Shown here in pieces: positions 1 through 12,530 of a stretch of DNA of 64,000 bases. The position numbers were made by a program, and so were the translations under genes. The notes beneath the pieces are model-generated. The model saw only the letters and a program-made list of their open reading frames with translations. It was not told the DNA's origin and made no database searches. Position 1 is the first letter of the stretch. The number at the start of each line of letters is the position of its first letter. Source of the DNA: Amaurobius ferox (lineage: Eukaryota > Arthropoda > Arachnida > Araneae > Amaurobiidae); assembly GCA_951213105.1 (NCBI GenBank), contig OX578152.1:103196882-103260881 (forward strand), read 5' to 3'.

Positions 1-495
1 CAGATAAGCCGTAACAAATGTGTAGACTGCAATGGTAGACAGCATCTTGATGACCCAGTAACTACGCCACCACATAGGGATGAATATTCACTGGTGGAAT
101 GCTTGCGAGGTGTCAAACCTGGGCCTCTACGCTGCATGTAACACCCCTCATCTAAGTGATCAACCGCCATCGGTTAGCAAGACTAATGATGCATGCAACC
201 GTACCGTTTTAACGGGATCCTACAACGACCGGCATCGACCGGACATCGAACCAGCGGTAAACCAACCGGAATCGGCTGTCTAGTACGTCTTCCGGACAGT
301 GAACCCCAGTGAGCCGACGGGCACTTAGACAATAGATCCTCATCGTGGACCTTTATGTACAAATGATCCCCTGATGGACACCAATCCTCTGCAAAGGAAT
401 TCTCCTGAAACCAGGAGACTCAAATGTCCTGTTTCCCCCATCGCCTATCCCTGGCATCCTATATATGAATATTTCAGGTGATTACTAAGGACAAG
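1..495 (+). other. GC-richer exon-like segment ending at a splice donor
   Basis: This stretch is visibly richer in G and C than the AT-rich DNA that fills the rest of the window. It ends at a good splice donor (CAAG|GTAAGC, intron starting at 496). The longest forward frame is 67 codons (80-283) and resembles nothing I recognise. It may be the 3' part of an exon, a non-coding RNA exon or an unrelated repeat. No start, promoter or polyadenylation signal decides between these. The window edge cuts it off on the left. Confidence 0.25.
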
Positions 496-832
496 GTAAG
501 CTTTTACATCAGTGTTTAGAGATATTTTGTTTTTTAAATTTCGATTGTTACTAATTTAATTAAATGTGTAGATAATCATATCCATAAGCTTTGAGCTTGG
601 GAAAATCCGCTAAGCTATGTTGGAATTTAGGTGTAATTAATCATTCATAAATTTTGGTAAATATAATTATTGGTTAATTTAGAACACCCTGAAGTTAAGT
701 TTAGGTATGAGTTAAATTTGCAATGTTTGTTTATTATTTAATTGCTTCCATAAACTCTATGTAATAAAAGTTAGTAGCCACAAAATCTTCTGGTTTCTTA
801 ATTAATATACGCAATATCCTTAAATATTTCAG

Positions 833-871
833 CTGTCACTAATACGATCTGAGTCAACTGGTGACATTATG
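833..871 (+). other. candidate 39-nt micro-exon
   Basis: A short segment is bounded by AATATTTCAG on the left and by the donor ATG|GTAAGT on the right. It is 39 nt long, a multiple of three, and is open in one frame (LSLIRSESTGDIM). A further donor-like CACG|GTAAGA lies at 1141-1150. Together with the donor at 496 this could be a spliced transcript. Short AG and GTAAGT motifs also arise by chance, so this is a suggestion only. Confidence 0.2.
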
Positions 872-1806
872 GTAAGTGATGGTAGTGGATATATGTGAAA
901 TTTTGCCACGTCACAACGTCAAGCTGACAACTTTTTGATTGGTTACCGGTCTGAGTGCCTAAACTTATATTAAAGAACCTTGGCTACTCCAGTCGGTTGA
1001 AAAGTATCCTGAACCTACCGTGGTAAATAGCGAAGCAGTAAATGAAACAGTATTTGTAGATAATCGCAATATTTACCAGCACTTTCGTTCGTCACCAGTG
1101 GCAATCTGAATCGTATTGCTATATTTCGAACATTTCAAATCACGGTAAGATATATTTCGCTATTCCCATTTAACCTGAGAAAAGTATGTTCTAGAATGTA
1201 TTTTCATGGGTGTTCTGTTGGATAAGTAGTATGGGCGCTGCAGACAAGATATTTGCTTATCGATTCCTTTGGGTAAGATAGGGTGGAGTGGAACCAGGTG
1301 ATATAGCCTATTCCACTCTGGCCCATGTTCATCGGATATGTGTTTTTGTATTATTTTAATAATCTTTTTAGGCATAAATATTGCTTATGATGGGGATATA
1401 CGGCTGAAATCGGAAAATAAACACCCTGGACACCTCCGAACCTAATAAATACAAATGGAAACTATTTATACATGTTTATTTTAGAGATGGAGTACCATTT
1501 ATGAATATTAAAAAAATAATTTCAAAATGAAAACAGTTTTGTGCGACCGAGTGGTCGTTTAACTTTGCTTACATTCACTTAAAATATATTCAAAACTATA
1601 AAGGATGTATATTACAAAGGATATATATAACAAAACAAGAATATATATAACAAAAATGTTCAGAAGGAAATCCAGTTTCTATATCAGTAATTTCTTCTTA
1701 CACTCTTTGATCAATCATCTTGTCAATTGGAAGAAGATTGAAAATTCTACGTTTTTAATTCTACGTGCTTAGATCTCAAAAAGTGCTGTACACAAAAAGC
1801 AAAGAT
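872..1806. other. AT-rich stretch without a recognisable gene
   Basis: No open frame of credible length and no repeat shared with the rest of the window was seen here. The 71-codon reverse frame at 1160-1375 has no recognisable motif. The donor-like CACG|GTAAGA at 1141-1150 is the only point of note. Confidence 0.4.
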
Positions 1807-2196
<390 letters not shown>

Positions 2197-2199
<3 letters not shown>

Positions 2200-2891
2200 A
2201 AATTTGAAAAACATGTTGACAACTGGGGTGTAAGGTCACAACCCCTTACCGCCATTAAGTAAGCTTCTCGCTAAGCCTTCCTTCTTTTTTCAAATTTTAA
2301 ACGTTTTTTATAACTTTTATATTTATATCGTGTATAGTATTTGTAGCTGCTTTGCGCATACATGCTATGACACTTCAATATCTTTAATAACTTCCAATTT
2401 CCATCTTATATATTATATATATATATGGCATTTTGAATGTCTTTCAAGGATTCAAGGATATATAATGGCAAACAAAATGCAATTCAAATCTTCACCAGGT
2501 CATACATACACTACACAAGATCTGCTAAGAAGAAAAATCTGTTCACAACAGAGTTACATTCTTTACGCATTTGCAAATCCTATTCTTCCTACTCTTGCGG
2601 AATAGGATTAGAATTCTCACAGAATCAAAAGTTGAGATTATCTGTCAAAAACAGGATGGTTACAAGGAAAATCCGAGAAAGATAGACTCTCTTATCTTAT
2701 CTCTAAATCTTGTTTTTTTTATCTCTTGAATTCTAAATATCCAACAATCCTACATTCTTTATCGCAAAACTTGTGGTTTAAGATAATCTTTAGAAGACAC
2801 TTTTTGACATGCTTTAGCATTACGCGAAAGCTTCACTTGTCTCTATGAATTATCCGTCTGCGTTGTTTGAAAATACAAAGAATGTAGCCAT
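2197..2891. other. AT-rich stretch without a recognisable gene
   Basis: Overlapping 80-90 codon frames at 2330-2685 show no motif and no biased composition. No copy of this segment was noticed elsewhere in the window. Confidence 0.4.
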
Positions 2892-3671
2892 TTTTACTTT
2901 CCCTGCCATACATGGTAATGTATAGGGAAAGTATTGGAATCATGCAGAAAATCACAACTCGAGTTTTCGACAGATCTACACGATTCAAGACCTCTAGAAT
3001 AAGAAAAACCCATTTTTAGCGTGACGTCTGTGTGTGTGTCTGTGTGTCTGTCTGTGTGTCTGTGTGTCTGTGTGTCTGTCTGTGCAGATATTGTATCCAC
3101 TCTAACTAAAAAACTAATGGACCGAATTTCACAAAATTTTGTAGGTAAGTCACTTGTGGGCGGGGCTGGTGCTGATTAGTTTTGGGTACGATTCAGAATA
3201 AAAGAACCCGCCTTTCTTGTGAAATGGCCCGCAAAAACTTGTATCCACTGTAGCTGAAAAACTAATGGACCGAATTTCACAAAATTCGGTAGATGAGTTA
3301 CGTATAGGTCACCCTGGTGCTGATTAGATTTTGGTACGATTCAGAAAAAAATAATCTGCCCTTTTTTGCAAAATGGCCCGCAAAAATTGCAAAATCTAGA
3401 ATAAAAATCTGGGTGAAATCAAATATATCCACTAAATGCTGATTTAATACGTAATTTTTAACGATGAAAAGAATAAGACCAACCCCATTACACTAGGACT
3501 TGCCGTTCTCGAGATATTTTAGTTTTTCGTATTTTTCCTACACCATTTTTGAAAATAAGTCCAGTATTCAAATGAGAACGAAAATTGAATTAAAAATTAA
3601 TTAAATTTAATTTAAATAAATAGAGCGTGAATATAAGTCTGCAGGGAAAGTCATGTGCTGCCCACATCAGA
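2892..3671 (-). mobile_element. family A HINE-like element, tandem copy 1
   Basis: This is a 780-bp unit. Its hairpin end (2896-2932) pairs ACTTTCCCT with AGGGAAAGT and has an inner ATACAT/ATGTAT stem. Next come a conserved CGCAACTCGAGTTTTCGAC-like block and a (GTGTCT)n tract at 3029-3085. Two diverged ~155-bp modules follow, each starting TATCCACT and ending near GGCCCGCAAAA (about 3090-3235 and 3240-3385). The other end reads GGGAAAGTCATGTGCTGCCC. The 12-mer TGCAGGGAAAGT (3640-3651) is the inverted counterpart of the hairpin-side ACTTTCCCTGC. This layout matches Helentron-associated DINE-1-like elements. No protein is encoded. Confidence 0.75.
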
Positions 3672-4434
3672 TTTTTACTTTCCCTGCAATACATGGTAAT
3701 GTATAGGGAAAGAATTGGAATCATGCCGAAAATCGCAACTCGAGTTTTCGACGGATCTACACGTTTCGAGACCTCTAGAATACGAAAAAACCATTTTTAG
3801 CGTGACGTCTGTGTGTGTGTCTGTCTGTCTGCCTGTCTGTGTGTCTGTCTGTGCAGAATTTGTATCCACTCTAACTAAAAAACTAATTGACCGAATTTTA
3901 TAAAATTTGGTAGGTAAGTCACTTGTGCACGAATCTGGTGCTGATTAGTTTTGGGTACGACTCGGGTTAAAAGGACCCGCCTTTTTTGCGAAATAGCCCG
4001 CAAAAGCTTGTATCCACTCTAACTAAAAAACTAACAGACCGAATTTCACAAAATTTTGGTAGATAAGTCGCTTGTAGGCCACCTTGGTGCTGATTAGATT
4101 TTGGTATGATTCGGAAAAAAATAACCTGCTTTTTTTGCAAAATGGCCCGCAAAAATCATCAAAATCTAAACTTATGAACTACGTATGCTCAAATATAGCC
4201 ATTAAATGCTTGTTTAATACGTAATTTTTAACAAAGAAAAGAATAAGACTAACCCCATTACACTAGGACTAACTGTTCTCGAGATATTTTCGTTTTTTCT
4301 CTGAGCCACCTTTGAAAATGAGTCCAGTTACCAAAGAAGAACGAAAATTGAAATAATAGTGAATTAAATTTAATTGAAATAAAGAGAATGTGTATATAAG
4401 TCTGCAGGGAAAGTCATGTGCTGCCCACATCAGA
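3672..4434 (-). mobile_element. family A HINE-like element, tandem copy 2
   Basis: This is a second complete unit (763 bp), joined head to tail with the previous copy. Hairpin, CTCGAG block, (GTCT)n tract, two internal modules and the CATGTGCTGCCCACATCAGA end are all present in the same order. It differs from copy 1 by scattered substitutions and by microsatellite length, so the array is not a very recent duplication. Confidence 0.75.
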
Positions 4435-4994
4435 TTTTTACTTTCCCTGCAATACATGGTAATGTATAGGGAAAGTATTGGAATCATACCGAAAATCGCA
4501 ACTCGAGTTTTCGATGGATCTACACGTTTCCAGATCTGTAGAATACGAAAAAACTAATTTTAGCGTGATGTCTGTGTGTGCGTCTGTGTGTCTGTGCAGA
4601 TTTTGTATCCACTTTAACTAAAAAACCAATGAACCGAATTTCGTAACATTTGGTATGTAAGTCACTTGTGGGCGAATCTGGTGCTGATTAGTTTTGGGTA
4701 TGATTCAGGATAAAAGAACCCGCCTTTTTTGCGAAATCGTCCCCAAAAGTTTGTATCCACTCTAGCTAAAAATTTAATAGACCGAATTTCACAAAATTCG
4801 GTAGATAAGTCACTTGTGGGACACTCTGGTGCTGATTAGATTTTGGTATAATTCGAAAAAAAATAACCTGCCTTTTTTTGCAAAATGGCCCGCAAAAATC
4901 GCCAAAATCTAAAATAAAAAATTACGTATGCTCAAATATATTCATTAAATGCTTGTTTATTAAGTAATTTTTAACGAAGGAAAGAATAAGACCA
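4435..4994 (-). mobile_element. family A HINE-like element, truncated tandem copy 3
   Basis: The third unit of the array has its hairpin at 4440-4476 and both modules. It stops in the segment GAAAGAATAAGACCA, before the TCATGTGCTGCCCACATC terminus. The 3-copy array therefore ends in a truncated element. Confidence 0.7.
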
Positions 4995-5739
4995 GCAAGG
5001 ATTTTAATGTGTAGTGTTTTGATTTAATGATTATGTTAAGGAACTCGTGCAAAGAAGTAATATTGGGTTTTACGGCCATGACAGCAATGCACAAATGTTA
5101 CGATTCATGACCACTTTAATTAAAATTAGTAATTTAATCCACAAAATTTATTTAAAAAATAAACCCAATTAAATAATTTTTCACCACACATACGGTACAA
5201 AAAGATGGTGTAATTATAAGGCTGTAAACGCTAACTTTTCGGAAACCAATTTTTGTCACTGTCCCAGCAAAAATATAACGGACAAACCTTATACTACAGG
5301 AAGAAATTTGTATTGGATTAAAATTTATGCAAGTACCGCTGTTACATTAAATATTAACAAGTTTTCTGCTTTCTAATTCAAACCATCCTTCTGTACCATA
5401 TGTCACTTCCAACTATTTTGTAGATGCTCTACAAGTTTCTAATTTAATTTTTTTCTGTATTTCTCATAGTTTCCACGATAAAAGGGCTAAGTTCCAAATG
5501 TTGTCACTAGGGGCGCTGCGATTACTCGCATCTGATAGCGCATTGTTATCTTACTATACCATATCTCGTTTACATACGGAATAAGGGAAATATTAGAATG
5601 GGGATTGAAAATTTGAATTCGCACATTGTAAATTTTCTTGCTGAAGGGAAACTGAGGAATGCATATTAATCACAAAACCGGTCCAAGAAGGCTATTGCCC
5701 TTAAAGGAATCGTGATAATTACAAATTAACTTATTTTAA
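4995..5739. other. AT-rich stretch without a recognisable gene
   Basis: No coding frame is credible. A short block near 5500-5560 (GTCACTAGGGGCGCTGCGAT) resembles the end of repeat R5 seen at 7890-7920 and 42650-42690. Confidence 0.35.
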
Positions 5740-6420
5740 CATTGCATCAGCATATGTCTCTCTGCAATGTATTTATTAGTTCTAGCTCAAAAACTGTCGG
5801 TCTTAATTTCATGATATTTTACAACCAAGTAAATTATACCCTATTCTGGTTATAATTATACATTGGTACAAAAAAAAGAAAAATATATTTGTCCTGTGTT
5901 GGCTAATTAGTTCTCAGAATTAGAAAAATTCTGAAGTAAAATGATAAATATGCAAAAATTTATTTTCAGTTCTTATTTTTTACACTTTTATTTTTAATGT
6001 TGAAACGAGTAAATTCACTTTTATTGGGTTGGGATAAACCATTTTTGCGATAGTTTGGTTTTAAGTGATTTAGGCGACTTGGTGCCATTTTAAAGTGCAA
6101 CAAATCGCCAAACTAAAAGAAAAATTATTCTTAAAACTTCAAATTTAATGTAATTTCAAACAAGTATTGGTGCTTATGCTAAATATGATTAAATGCATTC
6201 ATGAAATGATTGTTTTATATGTAGTTTTGGATGACAAAACGAGTTAAACCAACCCCATTATTTTGACACAAATCGTTCTCGAGATACTTCAATTTTCAGT
6301 ATTTTGACAGAGGCGCTGGTTTAAAATATGCTGCGTCACTAAATAGAACAGAAATATTTCTAAACAGCAAATCAAATTTCGTGTATTTTGAATAAAATGT
6401 CTCATTTCTTGGATATTTTG
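5740..6420 (-). mobile_element. degenerate family A copy
   Basis: Order and wording of family A are still readable. There is a CTCTGCAATGTATTTATTAG start of the first module and a TAAACCAACCCCATTA segment near 6245. TCGTTCTCGAGATAC near 6280 comes next, followed by the GAGGCGCTGGTTTAAAATA equivalent of the end region. The hairpin terminus is lost. Divergence is much greater than in the copies at 2892-4434, which makes this an old insertion. Confidence 0.5.
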
Positions 6421-6779
6421 TGTGATACAACGTTAAATATTGTCTACAAAGAAAGACAAAAAGTAAAAAGTAGACTGTTGGGAAATTCGTGTTCTAAATC
6501 AGATTTTTTATAATTTCAGTCTTATATCACGAATAAAAGTAAGGTTATAAGAATCCAACTGTTTGAATTACGTCTTACACAAGAATAAGACTGCACACAA
6601 GGTTTTCTTTGAGTTAACAAAATTTGTTCTGTAAACTGATTCTACTTTAAAACTGTAATAAATATTGCAAGTCTGACCTCCATTTGACTTTTGAATTGTT
6701 AAGAAATAAATCTTGGAAACTTTATATAGAGTTCTTAAGAAAATCCTAAAAACTATGTAATGGAAGGTCATGAGTGTTC

Positions 6780-7935
6780 ACCTTAGGTCTGCCTATAATA
6801 AAGTGACCATGCTTGATCAAATAAGAACAATTGCAGTGCCGCTAGTGGTGAATTTAAAAAGTTAGGATAACGAACACAGATACACAAAGTGAGATACACG
6901 ACAGAAGCAAAGCCAAATTCAAAATTGTGGAGTAATGTCTCTAACTAGTAAGACAGAAGGAAAGAGCTGAACTCGTATAAAAGAATAAATGCTGTTACCA
7001 CGTATCTTGTGAAATTGTAAGTGTACTCTCGCGATACAAGAATGAGTCCAAATTTCTGGATAACTAACACGCTTATTTACAACCGCGGCGTAAACATAAA
7101 CACTATACAGCAAGTACCTCGATAACTGTCTCACAGAATCACTAAGCAAATGGAAAGTACAGTATAACTGCTATTAAATGTTCAGATAATTTCACAATAC
7201 AGCCGATACTATTTCAAAACATTGACGTATGTCACCGTTCAATGCAGTCCGTGTCAACTGCTCTCTAACTGAGCGATAATTCCTTCTATATATGCTATGT
7301 AAAAATTCCCAGTAGATGGTTGCATCTCTAAAAATATTCATTATCTCGCGAAGATTCAAGTACATTTGAGAAGTCGCCACAAGTCGCCAAATTGGCGATA
7401 AATCGTCAAATATGGAAACCTTTACTTCGATGGTATGGATATGGCAACCTTATATTCACGTTATAGAGATGGCTGCCTCTAAAGGTGTATTCCCCTTCTT
7501 ATTTTACAACTTCCCGTGAAGGCATTTTGCATGTTCGTAACAATAAACGTCCGAAATCTTTCAAAAAGTCGTATCATCACGAAATGTAACACGGTGACAC
7601 CCGCAATGCTCGTCAAAGTTCACAGTCATATTCTTTCTCGAATTCAAATATGAATTGCTGCTGGCGGGGAGTAGTTTGAACGGTCCGTGCATTAGATTCC
7701 TGTACATGTAATGGTAATTTATTTTGGAATAAAGTAGCTGCACGCCAATTTACACATTTGGTCAAATAAACGCCTTCCACAACAGTTTGAATATCAGTTC
7801 CTACTCACTATATAATATTCTACAGCATTGAACTTGCCTTTTTTTATGTTAACTTCGATTTGTTGCTGAGTTTTGCTAGCCTAGCTTTTTTAATTCTCCT
7901 CTAGGGGGTGCTGCAATCACTAGTATTCGATCGAA
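6780..7935. repeat. dispersed repeat R5, longest copy
   Basis: This block recurs elsewhere. GTCTGCCTATAATAAAGTGAC near 6790 matches 41940-41955. The segment 7030-7240 (ACTCTCGCGATACAAGAATG...) matches 30365-30590. AAAAGTCGTATCATCA to GTGCTGCAATCA (7563-7920) matches 42320-42680. Reverse frames of 60-76 codons inside it are not conserved between copies. The class of repeat is unknown. Confidence 0.55.
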
Positions 7936-8199
7936 CAAGGTCACTTTACTGCAGATATACCAATCATGGACGTTGACTTTTCCTAGATAATGCAAGTACC
8001 TTACTTCTTTCAAAGGGAAATAATGGACAAGATCCAAAGCACCGTATTTTTAACGTTGGAAATACACTGATATTGAGTGCTTTTAGATGGCCAAATGCAA
8101 AATTAGTTTGAAGTACACAATTAACTTATAATTTGCATAAATCTAACTTGATTATTCGAAATATTGCAAACATCTGCTATGCAATATAATCCATTATAA

Positions 8200-8785
8200 T
8201 AAAATATGTTAATTACAAATTCATCGATTTGGCGTCATTTTCGTAAATTTAACGCCATTTTTGCCAATTTGGCGATATTTTCGTAATTTTGACTCCACAT
8301 TAAAAGCTCTCAAGTTGGCGATATTTAGCCAAATGGGTTGCCAATGTCGCTCAATTTTTCATCAAATGTTACATATTGTATAATACTTGGTACTGTTCAT
8401 TTAACGCATATCTTTAAATACATTTATTCGATAAACGTGCATTATCTCAAAAACAGTTCATGCTAGCTTTCTGAAATTTCTGTTATTCGTTTCAGAATAA
8501 AAAGTACGTGCGAAATAATTATTTATTTAACATTATTGAATGTTCTGATCTTTTGGGATTTTGTCAAAAAGACATTAAAAATCAGGGGATCTTACAAATA
8601 TTCGATCGCGCTAAAAATCAATAGGGTCCCAATATTCATGGATCATAATAAAACAGCACAAAATTACATTCGAAACGCTCCATTCTTTCGTGAGATGTCG
8701 CGGACGCACGCACACACACACACCACTTCAAAACGTTCAATTCAAATTCAGGGATGCTTCAAACGAGTTCGTCCGTAAAAAACTC
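8200..8785 (+). mobile_element. family B HINE-like element, diverged, running into satellite
   Basis: The family B order is readable: TTTGGCGTCATTTTC and similar CGCCAA-rich text, ATTATCTCAAAAACAGTTCATGCTAGC at about 8440-8467, and GTGAGATGTCGCGGACGCAC followed by (CA)n near 8710. GGGATGCTTCAAACG and an AACTCAAATTCGAATTTT tail complete it. Instead of ending after its stem-loop, the copy passes directly into the first monomer of the 103-bp satellite at about 8786. Confidence 0.6.
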
Positions 8786-11574
8786 AAATTCGAATTTTGA
8801 CCAATCAAAAAAGTTTCCATTATACTATGTATGTAGGAAAAGAAAAAATTATATATAATTCTTGAATTTAACTCCTTAATAAATGAAATACAACTCATCT
8901 TTCATCAAATATAAACGTTTCCATTGCACTATCTATGTATGTTGGAACATAAAAAAAATATGTAATTCAGAAATTTAACTCTTTAATTAAGCAAAATATA
9001 ACTCATATTTCATGAAATAAAAAGGTTTCTATTACACCATTTATGTAGGGAAAGTAAAATAATATATAATTCCTAAATTTAACTCTAATAACTACAACAT
9101 AACCCATCTTTCGTAAAAATGAAAAGATTCCGTTATACTATGTACGTATGGGAAAGTAAAAATAATATATAATTCCTAAATGTAACTCTTTAATAATTAA
9201 AATATACCTCATATTTTATCAAATAAAAAGTTTCCATCATATTATATATGTAGGGGCAGTTAAAATGATATATAATTCTTAATATTTAACTCTTTAAGAA
9301 GTAAAATATAACTCATATTTCAACAAATGAAATAGACTCCTTTGTACTATGTATATATAGAAAGTAAACAATATATAATTCATAAATTTAACTCTTTAAA
9401 AAGTAAAATATAACTCAACTTTCATCAAATGAAAAAGTTTTCTTTATACTATGTATGTTGGAAAAGTAAAAATAATATATAGATCTTGAATTTAATTCCT
9501 TAATAAATAAAATACAAATCATCTTTCATCAAATATAAAAGTTACCATTGCACTGCCTAAGTATGTTGGAACATTAAAAAAATATATAATACAGAAATTT
9601 AACTCCTTAATAAAGTAAAATATAACTCATGTTTCATGAAATCAAAAATTTCTATTGTACTAAGTATGTAAAGTAAAATAATATATAATTCCTAAATTTA
9701 ACTCTTTAATCACTGAAATATAACTTGTCTTTCGTAAAATAAAAAGATTTCATTGTATTATGTACGTATGGGGAAATAAAAATAATATATAATTCATAAA
9801 TGTAACTCATCTTTCATCAAATGAAAAAGTCTCCTTTATACTATGTATGCAGGGAAAGTAAAAATTATATATAATTCATAAATTTAACTCTTTAAGAAGT
9901 AAAATATAATCTTTTATCAATTAAAAATTTTCCTTGTACTATGTATGTAGGGAAGTAAAAAAATTATGTAATTCCTACTAAATAAATCTTAAATAAGTAA
10001 AATATAACTCATCTTTCATCAATCAAAAAAGTATCCATTATACTATGTATGTAGAAAAAATAAGAATAATATATAATGCTAAAATGTAACTCCTTAATAG
10101 GTAAAATATAACTAATCATTAATCAAACATAAAAGATTCCATTGTACTATCTATGTATGTTGGAACATTAAAGAAAATCAGAAATTTACTTCTTTAGTTA
10201 AGTAAAATGTAACTCATATTTCATGAAATAAAAAGTTTCTATTGTACTATGTATATAGGGAAAGTAAAATAATATAAAATTGCTAAATTTAAATCTTTAA
10301 TAAATAAAATATAACTCATCTTACGTAAAATAAAAAGTTTCCATTGTACTATGTACGTATGGGAAAAAGTGAAAATAATATATAATTCTCGTTATTTAAC
10401 TCATTAAGAAGTAAAATATAACTCGTCTTTCATCAAATAAAAAGTGTCCATTAATATATAAAGTCTAATAATATATAAATCTTAATATTTAACTCTTTAA
10501 GAAGTAAAATACAACTCATCTTTCATCAAATGAAAAAGTTTCCTTTGTACTATGTATGTAGGGAAAGTGAAAATAGTATATAAATTTTATTATTTAACTT
10601 TTTAATAAGCAAAATATAACTCATCTCTCATCAAATAAAAAAGATTCCATTGTGATGTCTAAGTATGTTTGAACATTAAAGAAAATATATAATTCTTGAA
10701 TTTAACTCCTTAATAAATAAAATATAACTCATATTTCATAAAATAAAAACGTTTCCATTGTACTATGTATGTAGGGAAAGTAAAATAATACATAATTCCT
10801 AAATTTAACTATTTAATAACTAAACTATAATTCATCTTTCGTAAAATAAAAAGTTTCCATTGTACTGTGTACGTATGGGAAAATAAAAATAATATATAAT
10901 TCATAAATATAAGTCTTTAATAATTAAAATATAACTCATCTTTCATCAAATAAAAGTTTCCATTAAACTACGTATATATATAGAGTAAGTGAAAATAATA
11001 TATAATTCTTCTTATTTAACTCATTAAGAAGTAAAATATAACTCAGCTTTCATCAAATGAAAGTATTCTTTATAATATGTATGTAGGGAAACTAAAAATT
11101 ATATATAATTCATAAAGTTAACTCTTTAAGAAGTAAAATATAACTCATATTTTATCAAGTAAAATGTTTCCATTGCACTATGTATGTAGGGAAAGTAAAA
11201 ATAATATATAATACTTATTATTTAAATCTTTAATAAGTAAAATATAGCTCATCTTTCATCAATCAAAAAAGTTTTCATTATACTATGTATGTAGGAAAAA
11301 TAAAAATAATATATAATTCTTGAATTTAGCTCCTAATACGTAAAATATAACTAATCTTTCATCAAATATAAAAGATTCCATTGTCTTATATATGTAGGGC
11401 AAGTAAAAATAATATATAATTCATAAATGTAACTCTTTAAGAAGTAAAATATAACTCATCTTTCATCCAACAAAAAAGTTTTCGTTATACTTAGTATGTA
11501 GATAAAGTAAAAATAATATATAGATCTTAAATTTAACTCTTTAATAAGTAAAATATAACTCATGTTTCATCAAA
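8786..11574 (+). repeat. 103-bp satellite array, about 27 monomers
   Basis: A diverged tandem repeat with a period near 103 bp. The monomer reads roughly: TTTCCATTGTACTATGTATG, then TAGGGAAAGTAAAAATAATA, then TATAATTCTTAAATTTAACT, then CTTTAATAAGTAAAATATAA, then CTCATCTTTCATCAAATAAA. Its first third matches the 3' stem-loop region of family B (ACTTTCC...ATGTATATAAGGAAAGTAAT). Monomers differ by substitutions and small indels, and some are shortened (around 9830 and 10450). Confidence 0.9.
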
Positions 11575-12430
11575 AAGTTCTTAAATAGCAGAAAAGAATA
11601 TGTTCACCACAATATTACATTTCGCGAAATTTGTAATTGCGGCTCATGTGACTTGGTGGGATGCGATATAAGTAATCATAAAGAATCCTTAGTTGAGTAT
11701 TTCTGCCACAAAAGTCGGTGAGATTACAAAAGGAAATCCCAAGGAAATACAGATTTCGCGAAAGACGTACTTTACGTCCCGAACATTCTAAATTTTCAAA
11801 TATTTTGAATTCCTTATAAGAATTTTCTGCTACTTGGAGAAGACTTTCTGGAGTGGAGGTGCTTCTTTGAAATGCGTTATCAATATTTAAAGCGTCATTT
11901 GGCTGGATAAGTGCAAAGAGCGGGTTTTGGAAATTCATTTCAAAGTAACTAGAAATATATTTCGAAATCATTTCGTTTACATTTTTACAGTGTAAGCAGC
12001 TTTCAACCATTGCTCGACTATAAACATCGTGTTACGAATACCTAAAATACTTCACGCCATGTTGTCTGTCCCCGAGGGAAAACGGTATTTTCAGGCAAAC
12101 ATTTTTAATTATTTTGATGTTTTGAATGAATGTTGAAATATCACTAACTTGACGTGTGTAGGAAACTGCTTGAATTTTGCAGATTTATTATGAATTTCTC
12201 AAGTTATGTCGATTTCTCCAGCTTTCGAATTTTCAGATTGGCTGGGATGTTCTAGATTCTGCTTTATGATTGGCTCTTTCGAGTAGTCTCTGAATCCTTT
12301 CTAGGTTTGATCAATCAAAACTTTCGATTCGATTTCAGGAATGCTTAAAATGTGCTTGCTGTTCCATCAGAAACACAAAGTCGAATTTTCGACCCCGATA
12401 TGAAACTATACTTATACATGGTCCTATGCA
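11575..12430 (+). repeat. ~850-bp satellite-linked element (S-block), copy 1
   Basis: A non-satellite unit sits between satellite arrays and is repeated at 14342-15190 and 15695-16510. Its right end (TTTCAGGAATGCTTAAAATG, then CGAATTTTCGACCCCGATAT, then a CTTATACATGG tail) is the same text as the 3' end of family B. The unit is therefore another member of that element group, and the satellite follows its tail. A reverse frame of 131 codons (11615-12010) spans half of it. Comparison with copy 2 shows mostly amino-acid-changing differences, so coding is unlikely. Confidence 0.65.
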
Positions 12431-12530
12431 TGTGATTAAAGTAGAAATAATACGTAATTCTTAATTTTAACTCTTAAAGAAGTAAAATATAACTCATTTT
12501 CATCAAACAAAAAGTTTTCATTGTACAAAG
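12431..12530 (+). repeat. 103-bp satellite monomer left of the Tc1 insertion
   Basis: About one monomer (AATTCTTAATTTTAACTCTT, GTAAAATATAACTC, TTTTCATTGTAC) lies between the S-block tail and the Tc1-like element. The transposon interrupts the monomer close to its TGTACTATGTATG segment, which continues at 13946. Confidence 0.8.

Noticed and set aside
2892..4994. CRISPR-like array, because of regularly repeated units
   Set aside because: Units of about 770 bp in eukaryotic DNA with a hairpin terminus and a microsatellite are transposable element copies. There are no short repeats with unique spacers.
11615..12010. A 131-codon reverse frame partly conserved at 14381-14656
   Set aside because: Nearly all differences between the two copies change the amino acid, and the third copy has several stops. 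This is shared repeat ancestry, not selection on a protein.
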